DNA of 53,830 bases from a virus, in IMG/VR virus record IMGVR_UViG_3300029265_000685, positions 1-53,830 of that record. One strand, 5' to 3'. The notes beneath the pieces are model-generated. The model saw only the letters and a list, made by a program, of their open reading frames with translations, made no database searches and had not been told where the DNA came from. A program made the position numbers and the translations under genes. Position 1 is the first letter of the stretch. Each line of letters starts with the position of its first letter. Below are positions 44,982 through 53,703 of this stretch, in pieces.

Positions 44982-46119
44982 ATCAAATATACTACAACTA
45001 AGAAACCATTTAGAGATTTGTAAAGATAGTTTTACACCTAGCCTAGATACTTATGTTAGTTTAACGGAATATGCTGAAAAAATCCATTCAAAATCAATAC
45101 TTTTTGAAAGATTTAGGGGAGATGAATTAATTGGATTGATAGCCGCCTATAGTAATGATAATAAATTGGGGTATATTACTAATGTAAGTGTAGAACCTAA
45201 ATATCAAGGTAAGGGTATGTCTTTATCTTTAATAAAAGAATGTATTGATTATTTTTCTAACATAGGTTATAAATCTATTAACTTGGAAGTATATAAGGAA
45301 AATGGGAGAGCCATTACATTTTATGAAAAACATAAATTTAAAGTAGTAGATGTAAAATTAAAAACAATAATGATGAGTAGAGATTTAAATAGAGATTATA
45401 ATAAAGAATTAGCAGATACTAAAGATCACAAATATGCCTATAACTTTGATTTTGACATCATGCATCCATATATGATAAAATCATTCCAACCCCACTTTGT
45501 AGAAGGTAATTGTTTGGAGTTGGGTAGTTTTAAGGGTGATTTCACTAAAAGACTTCTCCCCCATTTTAAAGATATCACTTGTGTAGAAGCATCTTCTGTA
45601 GCAATTTCCGAATCAAAGCAAAAACTAGGTGGAAATATTAACTGGGTGGAAGGTTTATTTAATGATGTTGTATTAGACAGAAAATACGATAATATTATAT
45701 TAACTCATGTACTAGAACACATAGATAACCCAATAGAATTATTAAATAAAATAAACAACGAATGGTTATCTAAAAATGGTAAGCTATTTGTAGTTGTGCC
45801 AAACGCCAATGCTCCTTCAAGGCAAATAGCAGTTAAAATGGGATTAATTGATACAAACACTTCAATTACTCCCTCTGAGAAAGAACATGGACATAATATT
45901 ACCTATACCCTAGATGTTTTAGAGAACCACGCTAAAAAAGCTGGATTAAATATTATAACTAGATCTGGTATATTCTTTAAAGCATTAGCAAACTTTCAAT
46001 GGGATAAATTACTCCAAACAGATATAATATCCAAAGAATATCTAGATGGGTGTTTTGACTTAGGCCAACAATATCCAGATTTATGTTCTAGTATAATGTT
46101 AATATGTAAAAAAAAATAA
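44974..46119 (+). CDS. GNAT acetyltransferase fused to SAM-dependent methyltransferase
   Basis: 381 residues. The N-terminal ~135 are a GNAT domain: NVSVEPKYQGKGMSLSLIKE carries the acetyl-CoA loop (QGKGMS). About residues 150-381 form a class I methyltransferase, with CLELGSFKGDF as motif I near 181-190, then CVEASS, HVLEHIDNP, and KNGKLFVVVPNAN. The fusion could acetylate and methylate a nucleotide sugar or glycan. The joint occurs within an unbroken frame. Confidence 0.8.
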   Translation: MNKSNILQLRNHLEICKDSFTPSLDTYVSLTEYAEKIHSKSILFERFRGDELIGLIAAYSNDNKLGYITNVSVEPKYQGKGMSLSLIKECIDYFSNIGYKSINLEVYKENGRAITFYEKHKFKVVDVKLKTIMMSRDLNRDYNKELADTKDHKYAYNFDFDIMHPYMIKSFQPHFVEGNCLELGSFKGDFTKRLLPHFKDITCVEASSVAISESKQKLGGNINWVEGLFNDVVLDRKYDNIILTHVLEHIDNPIELLNKINNEWLSKNGKLFVVVPNANAPSRQIAVKMGLIDTNTSITPSEKEHGHNITYTLDVLENHAKKAGLNIITRSGIFFKALANFQWDKLLQTDIISKEYLDGCFDLGQQYPDLCSSIMLICKKK

Positions 46120-46120
46120 T

Positions 46121-46807
46121 ATGAAAATCCACATTTATTATAGACATGCTTCTAACTGTACAGTTAAAAACCGACCTAACTGGTTTAGTTTTGAGTCTTG
46201 TTGGAAGAATTTACTTAAAACTATTGAAGGTAAAGAAAATATTAACTTAACTTTAGCTTTAGATGGGGATATTGATGATGATTTCACTAAAGATTATCAA
46301 TCTAAGTTTGAACTATTTACAACTAATCATGGTTCAAGCCTTCTTTCATATCGGGATTTATTAAAATATGTGAAGAACATAGAAATGGATGGTGATGATC
46401 TTATTTATTTTATTGAGAATGACTACTTACACTTAGAGGGTTGGGTAGAAAAGTTAGTGGATTTATTTTCATGTTATGAATCGTTAAATTATGTTTCACT
46501 ATATGACCATAATGATAAGTATATGCCTATCTACAATGATTTATCATCTAAAATATTAACATCAAATACACACCATTGGAGAACAACTCCAAGTACTTGT
46601 GGAACATTTGCAATCTCCCGAAATTTATTTGACCAAGATTATGATATTTGGGAAAGTGCAGTAGGAGATCACAATACCTTTTTGTATCTTAATGACGAAA
46701 GACAAAGATATGTCTTGACACCTATACCGGGTTTAGCAACTCATTGTATGGAAGGATTAATGTCACCTATGGTTAATTGGGAAAAAATAAATAATAAAAT
46801 TAAGTAA
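46121..46807 (+). CDS. glycosyltransferase-like protein
   Basis: 228 residues. IYFIENDYLHLEGW near residue 104-117 has the END/DXD-like acidic motif, and the N-terminus IHIYYRHASNC is similar to GT-A enzymes of phage clusters. It begins one base after the previous stop and ends one base before the next gene. It is probably a transferase of the same glycan, but the family is not certain. Confidence 0.6.
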   Translation: MKIHIYYRHASNCTVKNRPNWFSFESCWKNLLKTIEGKENINLTLALDGDIDDDFTKDYQSKFELFTTNHGSSLLSYRDLLKYVKNIEMDGDDLIYFIENDYLHLEGWVEKLVDLFSCYESLNYVSLYDHNDKYMPIYNDLSSKILTSNTHHWRTTPSTCGTFAISRNLFDQDYDIWESAVGDHNTFLYLNDERQRYVLTPIPGLATHCMEGLMSPMVNWEKINNKIK

Positions 46808-46808
46808 T

Positions 46809-47606
46809 ATGATATCAATAATAATACCAACTTATAGAAATCCTGATTTCTTAGACATATGCCTAAAATCAGCAATTGAACAACAATCTAATAAAAATGA
46901 AATCATAGTTTCCGTAGATGGTTTTATAGAAGAAAGCCAACTAATACTAGATAGGTACAAAGATGATATTACTGTATTAGATTTAGGTGAAAATCAAGGT
47001 ATGCAACAGGCTCTTAATTTGGCTGTGATGAATGCAACTAATGAAATAGTCTTTATAGTTAATGATGATAATATATTTTGTAAAGATTATGATTTAACTA
47101 TACTAGATACTTTAAAAGACAGAGAAAAAACCGTATTAACCTTAAATCAAATAGAACCAACAGGCCCAGGAATATTTAACTTCCCAGTTAAAGACTTAGG
47201 TGAATCACCTAAAGAATTCAAATATGAAGAATTTATAGATTATGAATGTTCTATTAGTAAAGATGAATTAACCGTGGATGGAGGTATTTTTCCATTTGCC
47301 ATGTATAAAAAATATTATATGGCAGTTGGTGGGTTTGATACAATGTACCAATCACCATTCATTTGCGATTGGGATTTTTTCCTGAAATTAGACTTAATTG
47401 GATTAGGATTTGTTAGAACCCATAAATCCCACCTATACCACTTTGGAAGCTCTGCTACTAAAAACGGTAAAGAAGGTGAAATGTTTAAAGCAACAGAATC
47501 ACCAGCAGCTAATATGTTTATGTACAAGTGGGGTATACCACCTAGTCTATTTGAAAATAATTCCCATCGACCAAAAGGAAAAAGTGTTAGGGGAATAAAA
47601 TTTTAA
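46809..47606 (+). CDS. glycosyltransferase family 2
   Basis: 265 residues. MISIIIPTYRNPDFLDICLK is the standard family 2 N-terminus, IVSVDG and FIVNDDNIF give the two acidic nucleotide-sugar-binding motifs near residues 36 and 82-90, and WDFFLKLDLIG the acceptor-site ED-like region near 186. It ends the glycan block. The acceptor is unknown. Confidence 0.88.
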   Translation: MISIIIPTYRNPDFLDICLKSAIEQQSNKNEIIVSVDGFIEESQLILDRYKDDITVLDLGENQGMQQALNLAVMNATNEIVFIVNDDNIFCKDYDLTILDTLKDREKTVLTLNQIEPTGPGIFNFPVKDLGESPKEFKYEEFIDYECSISKDELTVDGGIFPFAMYKKYYMAVGGFDTMYQSPFICDWDFFLKLDLIGLGFVRTHKSHLYHFGSSATKNGKEGEMFKATESPAANMFMYKWGIPPSLFENNSHRPKGKSVRGIKF

Positions 47607-47639
47607 ATATTTATAATGGAACATTAAAACCCAAACCAT

Positions 47640-47963
47640 ATGGAGAAAGAAACAAAATTTAAAACAAAAAGAGATGTTACACATATAGAAATTGTTTGGG
47701 ATGATAGGCAGGATTTAATTGAATTAAGTACTACTGATTTATTTTCTAATTTTATTCTTGAGAAATCATATGACGCCATTACAAAAGCAATTGATGAAGG
47801 TTTAGATAAGGTAGAATTATTTAATGTATTTAATCTCTCCATAATAATAGAATTAGAAAAAACCAATTTCTCCTCAGTACTTGAGAGAATAAAAGATTTG
47901 TACATAAGTCAAGAGAATTATGAAGAATGTATTAAAATCAACAATTTAATAGATAAAATATAA
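47640..47963 (+). CDS. hypothetical protein
   Basis: 107 residues, soluble, mostly charged helices, with IEIVWDDRQDLIELS near the N-terminus and a C-terminal helix with EECIKINNLI. No family recognised. A TATTTATAA sequence lies 24 bases before the start. It may belong to the virion or assembly genes that follow. Confidence 0.55.
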   Translation: MEKETKFKTKRDVTHIEIVWDDRQDLIELSTTDLFSNFILEKSYDAITKAIDEGLDKVELFNVFNLSIIIELEKTNFSSVLERIKDLYISQENYEECIKINNLIDKI

Positions 47964-47966
47964 ATT

Positions 47967-48128
47967 ATGAATAAGTTCAAATTTTTCTCAATAAGTGATA
48001 AAGCAAAAGAAGCAATAAAGATTTTCCCATCAGAAAATTTAAAAGAAGCATACATAATAGCCTCAGGTTTTAAAAAATTAACAATTGGAAAGTTTAGAAA
48101 ATTATTTAAAATAGAAAAAATCAAATAA
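47967..48128 (+). CDS. 53-residue basic hypothetical protein
   Basis: A short frame encoding 53 residues, starting MNKFKFFSISDKAKEAIKIF. Highly basic, with 13 lysines, and helical. It lies 3 bases after the previous stop and one base before the next start, fitting the packed gene order. No family recognised. Confidence 0.55.
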   Translation: MNKFKFFSISDKAKEAIKIFPSENLKEAYIIASGFKKLTIGKFRKLFKIEKIK

Positions 48129-48129
48129 C

Positions 48130-48537
48130 ATGGAAGATACTACAGGCAGTGATGGTGATATTAAAAAACTATTTACTAGTATCTTAGGTTCAGATGTAAC
48201 TATAAAGGATAATATTGATTCCACAGAAGAAAGTGTATTTGTAACTTTTATTAAGAAGATAGAAGAATCACGAATGTTGGAGGAGAAGATAGTTGATGAT
48301 TGGGGTATTGATTTAACACGAATAATAGATCCTCTTTGGTATGTTATCGAACATACCTTTAATTTTTTATATGGTAAGGATGCAACAGATTTAATCATGT
48401 GGTATATTTACGATAGATTTGACCCTGATGGTAAAGTAATTGATTTGGAAGATGAAGATGGGAAGAAATTTAACTTAAAAACACCTAACGATCTTTGGAG
48501 CTACATAAAATACAGATTTCCACCAAAATCCCAATAA
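48130..48537 (+). CDS. hypothetical protein
   Basis: 135 residues, acidic, with LWYVIEHTFNFLYGKDATDL near residues 76-95 as an aromatic core and FDPDGKVIDLEDEDGKKF as a Gly/Asp-rich turn region near 98-118. No family recognised. It starts one base after the 53-residue gene. Function unknown; the region is flanked by regulatory and structural genes. Confidence 0.55.
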   Translation: MEDTTGSDGDIKKLFTSILGSDVTIKDNIDSTEESVFVTFIKKIEESRMLEEKIVDDWGIDLTRIIDPLWYVIEHTFNFLYGKDATDLIMWYIYDRFDPDGKVIDLEDEDGKKFNLKTPNDLWSYIKYRFPPKSQ

Positions 48538-48540
48538 TTA

Positions 48541-48570
48541 TTTGACTACCCGTAAATTTTTTTGTACATT
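48541..48570 (+). promoter_or_regulatory. weak early/middle-type promoter P11
   Basis: TTTGA at 48541-48545, 19 bases, then TACATT at 48565-48570 preceded by TTTG. It keeps the exact spacing of the other sites but changes GG, TTCG and TATATT. The DksA-like gene at 48599 follows 28 bases later. Confidence 0.5.
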
Positions 48571-48598
48571 ACCCATAAGTGATAGATAATTATAAATT

Positions 48599-48886
48599 AT
48601 GAATATGAAATGTGTTAAGTGTAAAAATATAATAAACCCACTACGAATGAAAGCATTGCCTAATACTAAGGTATGTGTAGATTGTTCAACAGCTGGGGCT
48701 TATAAAGCAGTCACTACTACTGAAGGTAGTGGAGACCATACTTGGAATGATATCCAAATATTAACTCCCGACCAATTTGATAGCTACCAACAAGCTGAAG
48801 ATAAGATAAGGGAAATGAAAAATCTCCCAAAATCTAGTGGGTTAGAAGAAGAGATAGAAACCCCATTAAAAAATAAGAAGAAATAA
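48599..48886 (+). CDS. DksA/TraR-type zinc finger protein
   Basis: 95 residues. CVKCKNIINPLRMKALPNTK followed by VCVDCS near residues 5-31 is the four-cysteine DksA/TraR zinc finger (CxxC...CxxC). The acidic C-terminal helix is longer than the finger. DksA/TraR proteins bind RNA polymerase through the secondary channel, so a role in phage transcription is plausible. The preceding DksA coiled coil is missing, so this is a minimal version. Confidence 0.68.
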   Translation: MNMKCVKCKNIINPLRMKALPNTKVCVDCSTAGAYKAVTTTEGSGDHTWNDIQILTPDQFDSYQQAEDKIREMKNLPKSSGLEEEIETPLKNKKK

Positions 48887-48887
48887 A

Positions 48888-49520
48888 ATGCCAAAAGCCA
48901 AGCCAATAAAAAAGGAACAGATAGTTGCAGCGATGTCACAAACCCGTTCGAATCGAGCAGCTAGTAGATATTTAAATATATCATATCCCCACTATAAAAA
49001 ATGGGCTAAATTATATGATTCCAGTGAAGAGGGATTTAAAAGTTTATTTGATCAACATTTGAACCCTTCTGGTAAGGGAATTCCAAAGTTCTTATCAAAT
49101 TCAGGTAAAGATCCAGCACTATTAGATATTATTGAAGGTAGAATAGATGCATCATCATTCTCTCCTGAAAAAATCAAATATAGACTTGTAAGTGAGGGAT
49201 ATTTAGAAGAAAAATGTTCATCATGTAATTTTCATGAACGTAGAGTTTTAGACTATAAAATACCACTATTACTCCATTTTAAGGATAATAATAAAAAAAA
49301 CTACCGAAAAGAAAATACTGAGTTTTTATGTTATAATTGCTACTACCTTTTAATTGGGGATATATTTAATAATAAACAAATTGAAAATATAGAAGATCAC
49401 AAACCTTTAAACTCAGGTGAGATAGATTGGGAGTTAGATCCTTATACAGAACAAAGGTTAAAAGAATTAGGGTTAGGTGATAGCGATGGTGATGATTTAG
49501 ATATAATTTCTTATGTATGA
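48888..49520 (+). CDS. HNH-like zinc protein with N-terminal helix-turn-helix, probably degenerate
   Basis: 210 residues. About 20-38 (SNRAASRYLNISYPHYKKW) looks like a helix-turn-helix. CSSCNFHERRVLDYK near residues 111-125 and CYNCYYL near 148-154 give two zinc CxxC pairs, with PLLLHFKDNN between, where HNH nucleases have a H-D-N set. Only one His remains and the final His is Tyr, so nuclease activity may be lost. It may be a remnant homing endonuclease turned DNA-binding protein. Confidence 0.6.
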   Translation: MPKAKPIKKEQIVAAMSQTRSNRAASRYLNISYPHYKKWAKLYDSSEEGFKSLFDQHLNPSGKGIPKFLSNSGKDPALLDIIEGRIDASSFSPEKIKYRLVSEGYLEEKCSSCNFHERRVLDYKIPLLLHFKDNNKKNYRKENTEFLCYNCYYLLIGDIFNNKQIENIEDHKPLNSGEIDWELDPYTEQRLKELGLGDSDGDDLDIISYV

Positions 49521-49693
49521 AAAAGAAAACAAGAAATATTAAAAACAACAAACATGGTAAAATCGTTAATGATTATGAAAAACAAAAGATAAATCATTTA
49601 GAACGACTAGCAAGTAAGCTTATCAAAGATGATGATAAAAACCAAAAACTAAAATCAAAAATAATCAATAAAGGTTTTTTAGATTTATTTTAA
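49517..49693 (+). CDS. 58-residue basic hypothetical protein
   Basis: A short frame encoding 58 residues, starting within the stop of the previous gene (ATGA). About a third of the residues are Lys or Arg, and a helix is predicted across the middle. The C-terminus is hydrophobic (GFLDLF). No family recognised. The tight overlap supports it. Confidence 0.55.
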   Translation: MKKKTRNIKNNKHGKIVNDYEKQKINHLERLASKLIKDDDKNQKLKSKIINKGFLDLF

Positions 49694-49711
49694 AGATACC
49701 TACATATAAAC

Positions 49712-49740
49712 TTGGATATCCGTGGGATATTTCGTATATT
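49712..49740 (+). promoter_or_regulatory. early/middle-type promoter P12
   Basis: TTGG at 49712-49715, 19 bases, TATATT at 49735-49740 preceded by TTCG. The GATATCC (49715-49721) and GGGATAT (49724-49730) segments make an inverted repeat in the spacer. It precedes the secreted transglycosylase-like gene at 49762. Confidence 0.8.
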
Positions 49741-49761
49741 AGGGTAAATAAAAATATAGAT

Positions 49762-50265
49762 ATGAAAAAATTAATATTTCTTATAATTCCATTATTTATA
49801 AATAGTGGCCACATCAAAAACACCCAATACTACACTCCCCCTAACCAAGGTTTAGAATTAATACCGGATATACCACCATTAGTTAAACCTACACATAATT
49901 CCACCACCTCACTAATTGATGCGTTAATATACGTTGAATCACGTGGGAAAAACGATGCTGTTGGTGATACGCATCTAAAACACCCGTCAATAGGTGTATT
50001 ACAAATTAGACCTATAATGATTAGGGAAGTTAACCGCATACTGAAAAAACAAGGTAAACTCCAACATTTTAAATTGGGAGATAGGTTTAGTGAACAAAAA
50101 TCAATAAGTATATTTAATGTGTGGAAAGATTACCACCACCCCGAAGATAGTTTTGAAAAAATAGCTAGATGCTGGAATGGTGGACCTAGAGGTTATAAAA
50201 ACACAAGAACACTTAAATATTGGGTTAAAGTAAAGAAACAACTAAATAAAAAAAGAAAATACTAA
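49762..50265 (+). CDS. secreted transglycosylase/lysozyme-like protein
   Basis: 167 residues with an N-terminal signal-like segment (KKLIFLIIPLFINSG). About residues 50-160 match a soluble lytic transglycosylase-like fold: IYVESRGKNDA with the catalytic Glu, SIGVLQIRP, and CWNGGPRGY near 133-141. It is exported by the signal peptide and would act on peptidoglycan, unlike the amidase at 18493. Purpose may be superinfection control, release or entry. Confidence 0.72.
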   Translation: MKKLIFLIIPLFINSGHIKNTQYYTPPNQGLELIPDIPPLVKPTHNSTTSLIDALIYVESRGKNDAVGDTHLKHPSIGVLQIRPIMIREVNRILKKQGKLQHFKLGDRFSEQKSISIFNVWKDYHHPEDSFEKIARCWNGGPRGYKNTRTLKYWVKVKKQLNKKRKY

Positions 50266-50444
50266 TGGGAATTGAAAATCGTAAATCCTCCCCACTAGAT
50301 TCACTTAACCAGTTTGAGGATGAATTATGGGTTGAATTAATTGAAAAATCACCAGAATCCGTAAATAGTATATGTTTAATGTTGTCTTTAGATGTGCAGT
50401 TAGAAAAAGAACGATTAAATAATAAAAACATTAAAAAATCATAA
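50265..50444 (+). CDS. 59-residue hypothetical protein
   Basis: A short frame encoding 59 residues, starting at the last base of the previous stop (TAATG). Acidic N-terminal half with QFEDELWVELIEKSPE and a basic tail. No family recognised. It is probably co-transcribed with the transglycosylase-like gene from P12. Confidence 0.55.
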   Translation: MGIENRKSSPLDSLNQFEDELWVELIEKSPESVNSICLMLSLDVQLEKERLNNKNIKKS

Positions 50445-50487
50445 GGATTAATGAAGTAAAAATCTACAATATTTATAACAAAAAATT

Positions 50488-50700
50488 ATGTCAATAGTAA
50501 ACATACCAATAACCGAAAATAAATATTTAATCTTCTTCAGTGATGGTTACCCATCTTACTATTTTGATAGCACTCTAAATCAACTAACTACCTTTAATAA
50601 TTCATATTGGACATATGAATCATACGATACTGAGGAGGAATGGGTAGCTAGACTACTAGAATTCGGGATTGTACCCGAAGAACCAACTTCTCCTATCTAA
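50488..50700 (+). CDS. small hypothetical protein upstream of the surface proteins
   Basis: 70 residues, rich in Tyr, Ser and Thr, with FFSDGYPSYYFDS and NSYWTYESYD segments, suggesting a beta-rich virion-associated protein. A TATTTATAAC sequence lies 9 bases before the start. It ends 9 bases before the first repeat protein. No family recognised. Confidence 0.55.
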   Translation: MSIVNIPITENKYLIFFSDGYPSYYFDSTLNQLTTFNNSYWTYESYDTEEEWVARLLEFGIVPEEPTSPI

Positions 50701-50709
50701 AAATAAATT

Positions 50710-52275
50710 ATGGCAACATATACATCCAAAGAACTAGAAGGAAGAGGAACACCAACCGAGGCATTAACTGCTGCTACGGGGTATAGATTTCTCCTTGTAA
50801 GCCCTAACACATTATTAGGTTCGGCTTACTTTACTTTTGAAACAGTTAGGAATTCTAATGGGTTTTATGATACAACATCACCCAAAAATGCTGTTGGAAC
50901 TATTAATACTGCAAGTGGTGTTCAAGATCTTTTACAAGACTCTTATATATTTTCAGAAGTCATTACCAGAAGCATATCTTCATTTACATTTACACCAACT
51001 TTAGACGTTGCCGTTAGTAGTTCGTTTTTAAGAATTACTGGAGGAGGATATCTAGATATCTCTATAGCAGTACCTGCACGCCCATTCAAAATGTTAATTA
51101 CAACTAGTAATCCTGGTGCTTCTGGTACAACATCAATGACAATCCCATTCTCAGAAGGGCAATTTTCAAATTGTGTAGTTGATTGGGGTGATGGTACAAC
51201 TGAACCCGTAAACACTAGTGGAAATACAACACACGATTATGGTGAAGTAAAAGTGAATCAGGAAATTCAAATATCTGGTGCATTTCCTGGATTATTTTTT
51301 AATGGTGGTGATGGAGATTCACTCAAATTGGAGGAAATTACTCAATGGGGGACAAATGTATTCCAATCATTAAGTAACGCATTTTCTAATTGTCAGAATT
51401 TAAAAAATACTAATTATGCTACGGATGCTCCAAATTTAGGAGTAATAACTGATTTAACCCGAATGTTTAATGCATGTCAAAGATTTAATGGGTATATTGG
51501 TAATTGGGATGTAAGCAATGTCACTAACATGAGTAATATGTTTAGGAATTGTCTTGTATTCAACCAAGAATTAAATTCTTGGGATGTAAGTAGTGTTACA
51601 GATATGCGTAATATGCTTCAATTTTGTAGTATCTTCCAAGGTAATATTTCTAATTGGGATACCAGTAATGTTGAAAATATGGTAAGTATGTTTTTCAATT
51701 GCACTCTTTTCAATAGTGATATTTCTAATTGGAATGTGGGTAATGTTACTGATATGGGGTTTATGTTTAGTGGTGCAGATGCTTTCAATCCAAACATTGC
51801 AGATTGGGATGTGAGTAGTGTTACTAATATGTCTGGTATGTTTTCAGATTTTAGTGGTGCTCCACCATCATTTAATCAAAACATTGCAGATTGGGATGTG
51901 AGTAGTGTTACTAATATGGGGTTTATGTTTTATGGAGCCACTACTTTCAACCAACCTATTGGAGGTTGGGATGTGAGTAGCGTTACTGATATGAACCTTA
52001 TGTTTTTTTCTGCACCTGCTTTCAACCAAAATATTGGTTCGTGGGATGTATCTAATGTAATCAATTTCAGCAATTTTATGCTAGGAAAAACACCTGCAAC
52101 ATTTAGCGCAACTAATTTAGATGCTATTTACAATGGGTGGAGCTCACGAAGTGTGCAACCATCACAAGTAATTACTTTTGGTACTGCCAAATTTAACTCA
52201 TCTTCACAAACCGGTAAAGATATATTAACATCAACTCCTAACAATTGGAATATAACAGATGGAGGACAAGTTTAA
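50710..52275 (+). CDS. PKD-like and DUF285-repeat surface protein 1
   Basis: 521 residues. An N-terminal module (about 1-135) is shared with the next gene; a PKD-like segment VDWGDGTTE lies near 157-165; about residues 256-457 are eight copies of a ~25-residue repeat of the type [14 protein letters not shown], the DUF285/BspA-like unit; and a short C-terminal domain ends [11 protein letters not shown]. Such repeats form solenoids for surface binding. It is probably a tail fibre or other virion adhesin. Confidence 0.75.
   Translation: MATYTSKELEGRGTPTEALTAATGYRFLLVSPNTLLGSAYFTFETVRNSNGFYDTTSPKNAVGTINTASGVQDLLQDSYIFSEVITRSISSFTFTPTLDVAVSSSFLRITGGGYLDISIAVPARPFKMLITTSNPGASGTTSMTIPFSEGQFSNCVVDWGDGTTEPVNTSGNTTHDYGEVKVNQEIQISGAFPGLFFNGGDGDSLKLEEITQWGTNVFQSLSNAFSNCQNLKNTNYATDAPNLGVITDLTRMFNACQRFNGYIGNWDVSNVTNMSNMFRNCLVFNQELNSWDVSSVTDMRNMLQFCSIFQGNISNWDTSNVENMVSMFFNCTLFNSDISNWNVGNVTDMGFMFSGADAFNPNIADWDVSSVTNMSGMFSDFSGAPPSFNQNIADWDVSSVTNMGFMFYGATTFNQPIGGWDVSSVTDMNLMFFSAPAFNQNIGSWDVSNVINFSNFMLGKTPATFSATNLDAIYNGWSSRSVQPSQVITFGTAKFNSSSQTGKDILTSTPNNWNITDGGQV
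51792..51918 (+). repeat. 40-base direct repeat in the DUF285 region
   Basis: A perfect 40-base repeat occupies 51792-51831 and 51879-51918, offset by 87 bases (29 residues). It encodes the same [13 protein letters not shown] unit. A recent internal duplication or gene conversion of one repeat is the simplest explanation. Confidence 0.9.
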
Positions 52276-52317
52276 AATACTAATAAAAATAATATTAAAA
52301 AATCATAATTAAAGTAA

Positions 52318-53598
52318 ATGGCAGAATATACAGGAAAACAATTAGAGGGCATGGGTATACTTACGGAAGCATTAACTGCTGGTGTAACTTATACATTCAC
52401 ATTTACTACACCCCCAACATTAAGAGGTTCAGCTTACTTTACATTAGAAACAGTTAGGAATTCTAATGGATTTTATGTTGGTATAGATGAAAATGCTGAG
52501 GGAACTATTAATACACTTGCATCCATTCAAACACTACTCCAAACACCATTCAAATTCTCTGTAGTAGTACAACAAGGCGCAGGTTCATTCAATTTTACCC
52601 CAACTAACAATATACCTCTGGGAGGTGCATTATTAAGAGCAACAGGTAATATTGCACTTGACATTACCCCATCAGCAGATACTGCTTTCAAAATAACCAT
52701 TCAACTAGATGGCACTACTTTTCCTTTTCGAATCCAACCACAGGCAGGTATGAATCTTGTGATAGATTGGGGTGATGGTTCAAGTTCTAACATAGGTAGT
52801 AGTACAGATACAGAATTGACTCATAATTATGCTACTCCAGGCACTTATCAAATATCGGCTGAAGGTCAGTTTAATGGACCTAATTTTAATGGTCTTACTC
52901 CTATTATAAGTCTTGATAATTGGGGTACTAGTGAGTTTACTGAATGGCAAAATGCTTTCAAAGGGTGTAGAAATATGGTTGGAAATTACACAGATACTCC
53001 AAACACGTCTAATGTAACAAATATGGATCACGCGTTTCATACTTGCACCATCTTTAATAGTCCATTAAACTTTGACACTGCAAATGTTACAAGTTTTGGT
53101 AATTTCCTTCGTGAAGCTTCTTCTTTTAACCAACCCATAACATTTGACTTATCATCTGCGCTCGTGTGTAATTCAATGTTTAGATCAGCAACCCAAATGA
53201 ATTCACCAGTAACACTTACTAATACTGGGAATGTAACTAATATGTTCACCATGTTTACATTTTGCAGCGCATTTAACTCTGACCTAAATTTTGATGATAC
53301 TTCAGCAGTTGCTAATATGGAATACATGTTTTACCAAGCATTCGCATTTAATCAAGATATTAGTGATTGGGATGTAACAAGTTTAACAACATTTAATTTC
53401 GGTTTAACACAAACATCTTTTGACACAACAAACTATGATTTATTACTAACTAATTGGTCAACTTATTCACCTCTACAAACAGGCGTACCATTTTCAGCAG
53501 GAACTGCAAAATATAGCCCTGGAGCAGCAGCAACAGCACGTGGTGTACTTACATCAGCTCCTAATAATTGGATAATTACAGATGGAGGACAAGTTTAA
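52318..53598 (+). CDS. PKD-like and DUF285-type surface protein 2
   Basis: 426 residues. The N-terminus (ytGKQLEGMG.LTEALTA) and the C-terminus (APNNWIITDGGQV) match the preceding protein, as does a PKD-like WGDGSS segment near residue 150. The central repeats (NTSNVTNMDHAF, NTGNVTNMFTMF, DWDVTSLTTF) are fewer and more diverged. It looks like a tandem duplicate with a distinct binding surface. A role in host recognition is inferred. Confidence 0.72.
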   Translation: MAEYTGKQLEGMGILTEALTAGVTYTFTFTTPPTLRGSAYFTLETVRNSNGFYVGIDENAEGTINTLASIQTLLQTPFKFSVVVQQGAGSFNFTPTNNIPLGGALLRATGNIALDITPSADTAFKITIQLDGTTFPFRIQPQAGMNLVIDWGDGSSSNIGSSTDTELTHNYATPGTYQISAEGQFNGPNFNGLTPIISLDNWGTSEFTEWQNAFKGCRNMVGNYTDTPNTSNVTNMDHAFHTCTIFNSPLNFDTANVTSFGNFLREASSFNQPITFDLSSALVCNSMFRSATQMNSPVTLTNTGNVTNMFTMFTFCSAFNSDLNFDDTSAVANMEYMFYQAFAFNQDISDWDVTSLTTFNFGLTQTSFDTTNYDLLLTNWSTYSPLQTGVPFSAGTAKYSPGAAATARGVLTSAPNNWIITDGGQV

Positions 53599-53625
53599 AT
53601 TCTAAAAAAACAATCCACGCAAGTA

Positions 53626-53655
53626 CTAGGCTTTTGCATATCCTGTTCGTATATT
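53626..53655 (+). promoter_or_regulatory. early/middle-type promoter P13
   Basis: CTAGG at 53626-53630, 19 bases, TATATT at 53650-53655 preceded by TTCG. A TTTTG at 53632-53636 is closer but misplaced by six bases. The leader ends TAAGGGTTATG, like P6 and P7. It precedes the gene running off the right edge. Confidence 0.75.
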
Positions 53656-53703
53656 TACGGGGTAAGTTGGGGTTAATATTAATACCAATTAAAAATAAGG
53701 GTT

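Noticed and set aside
48130-48398. Overlapping - strand frames opposite the 48130 gene
   Set aside because: No conserved signal and fully opposite a packed + strand gene order.
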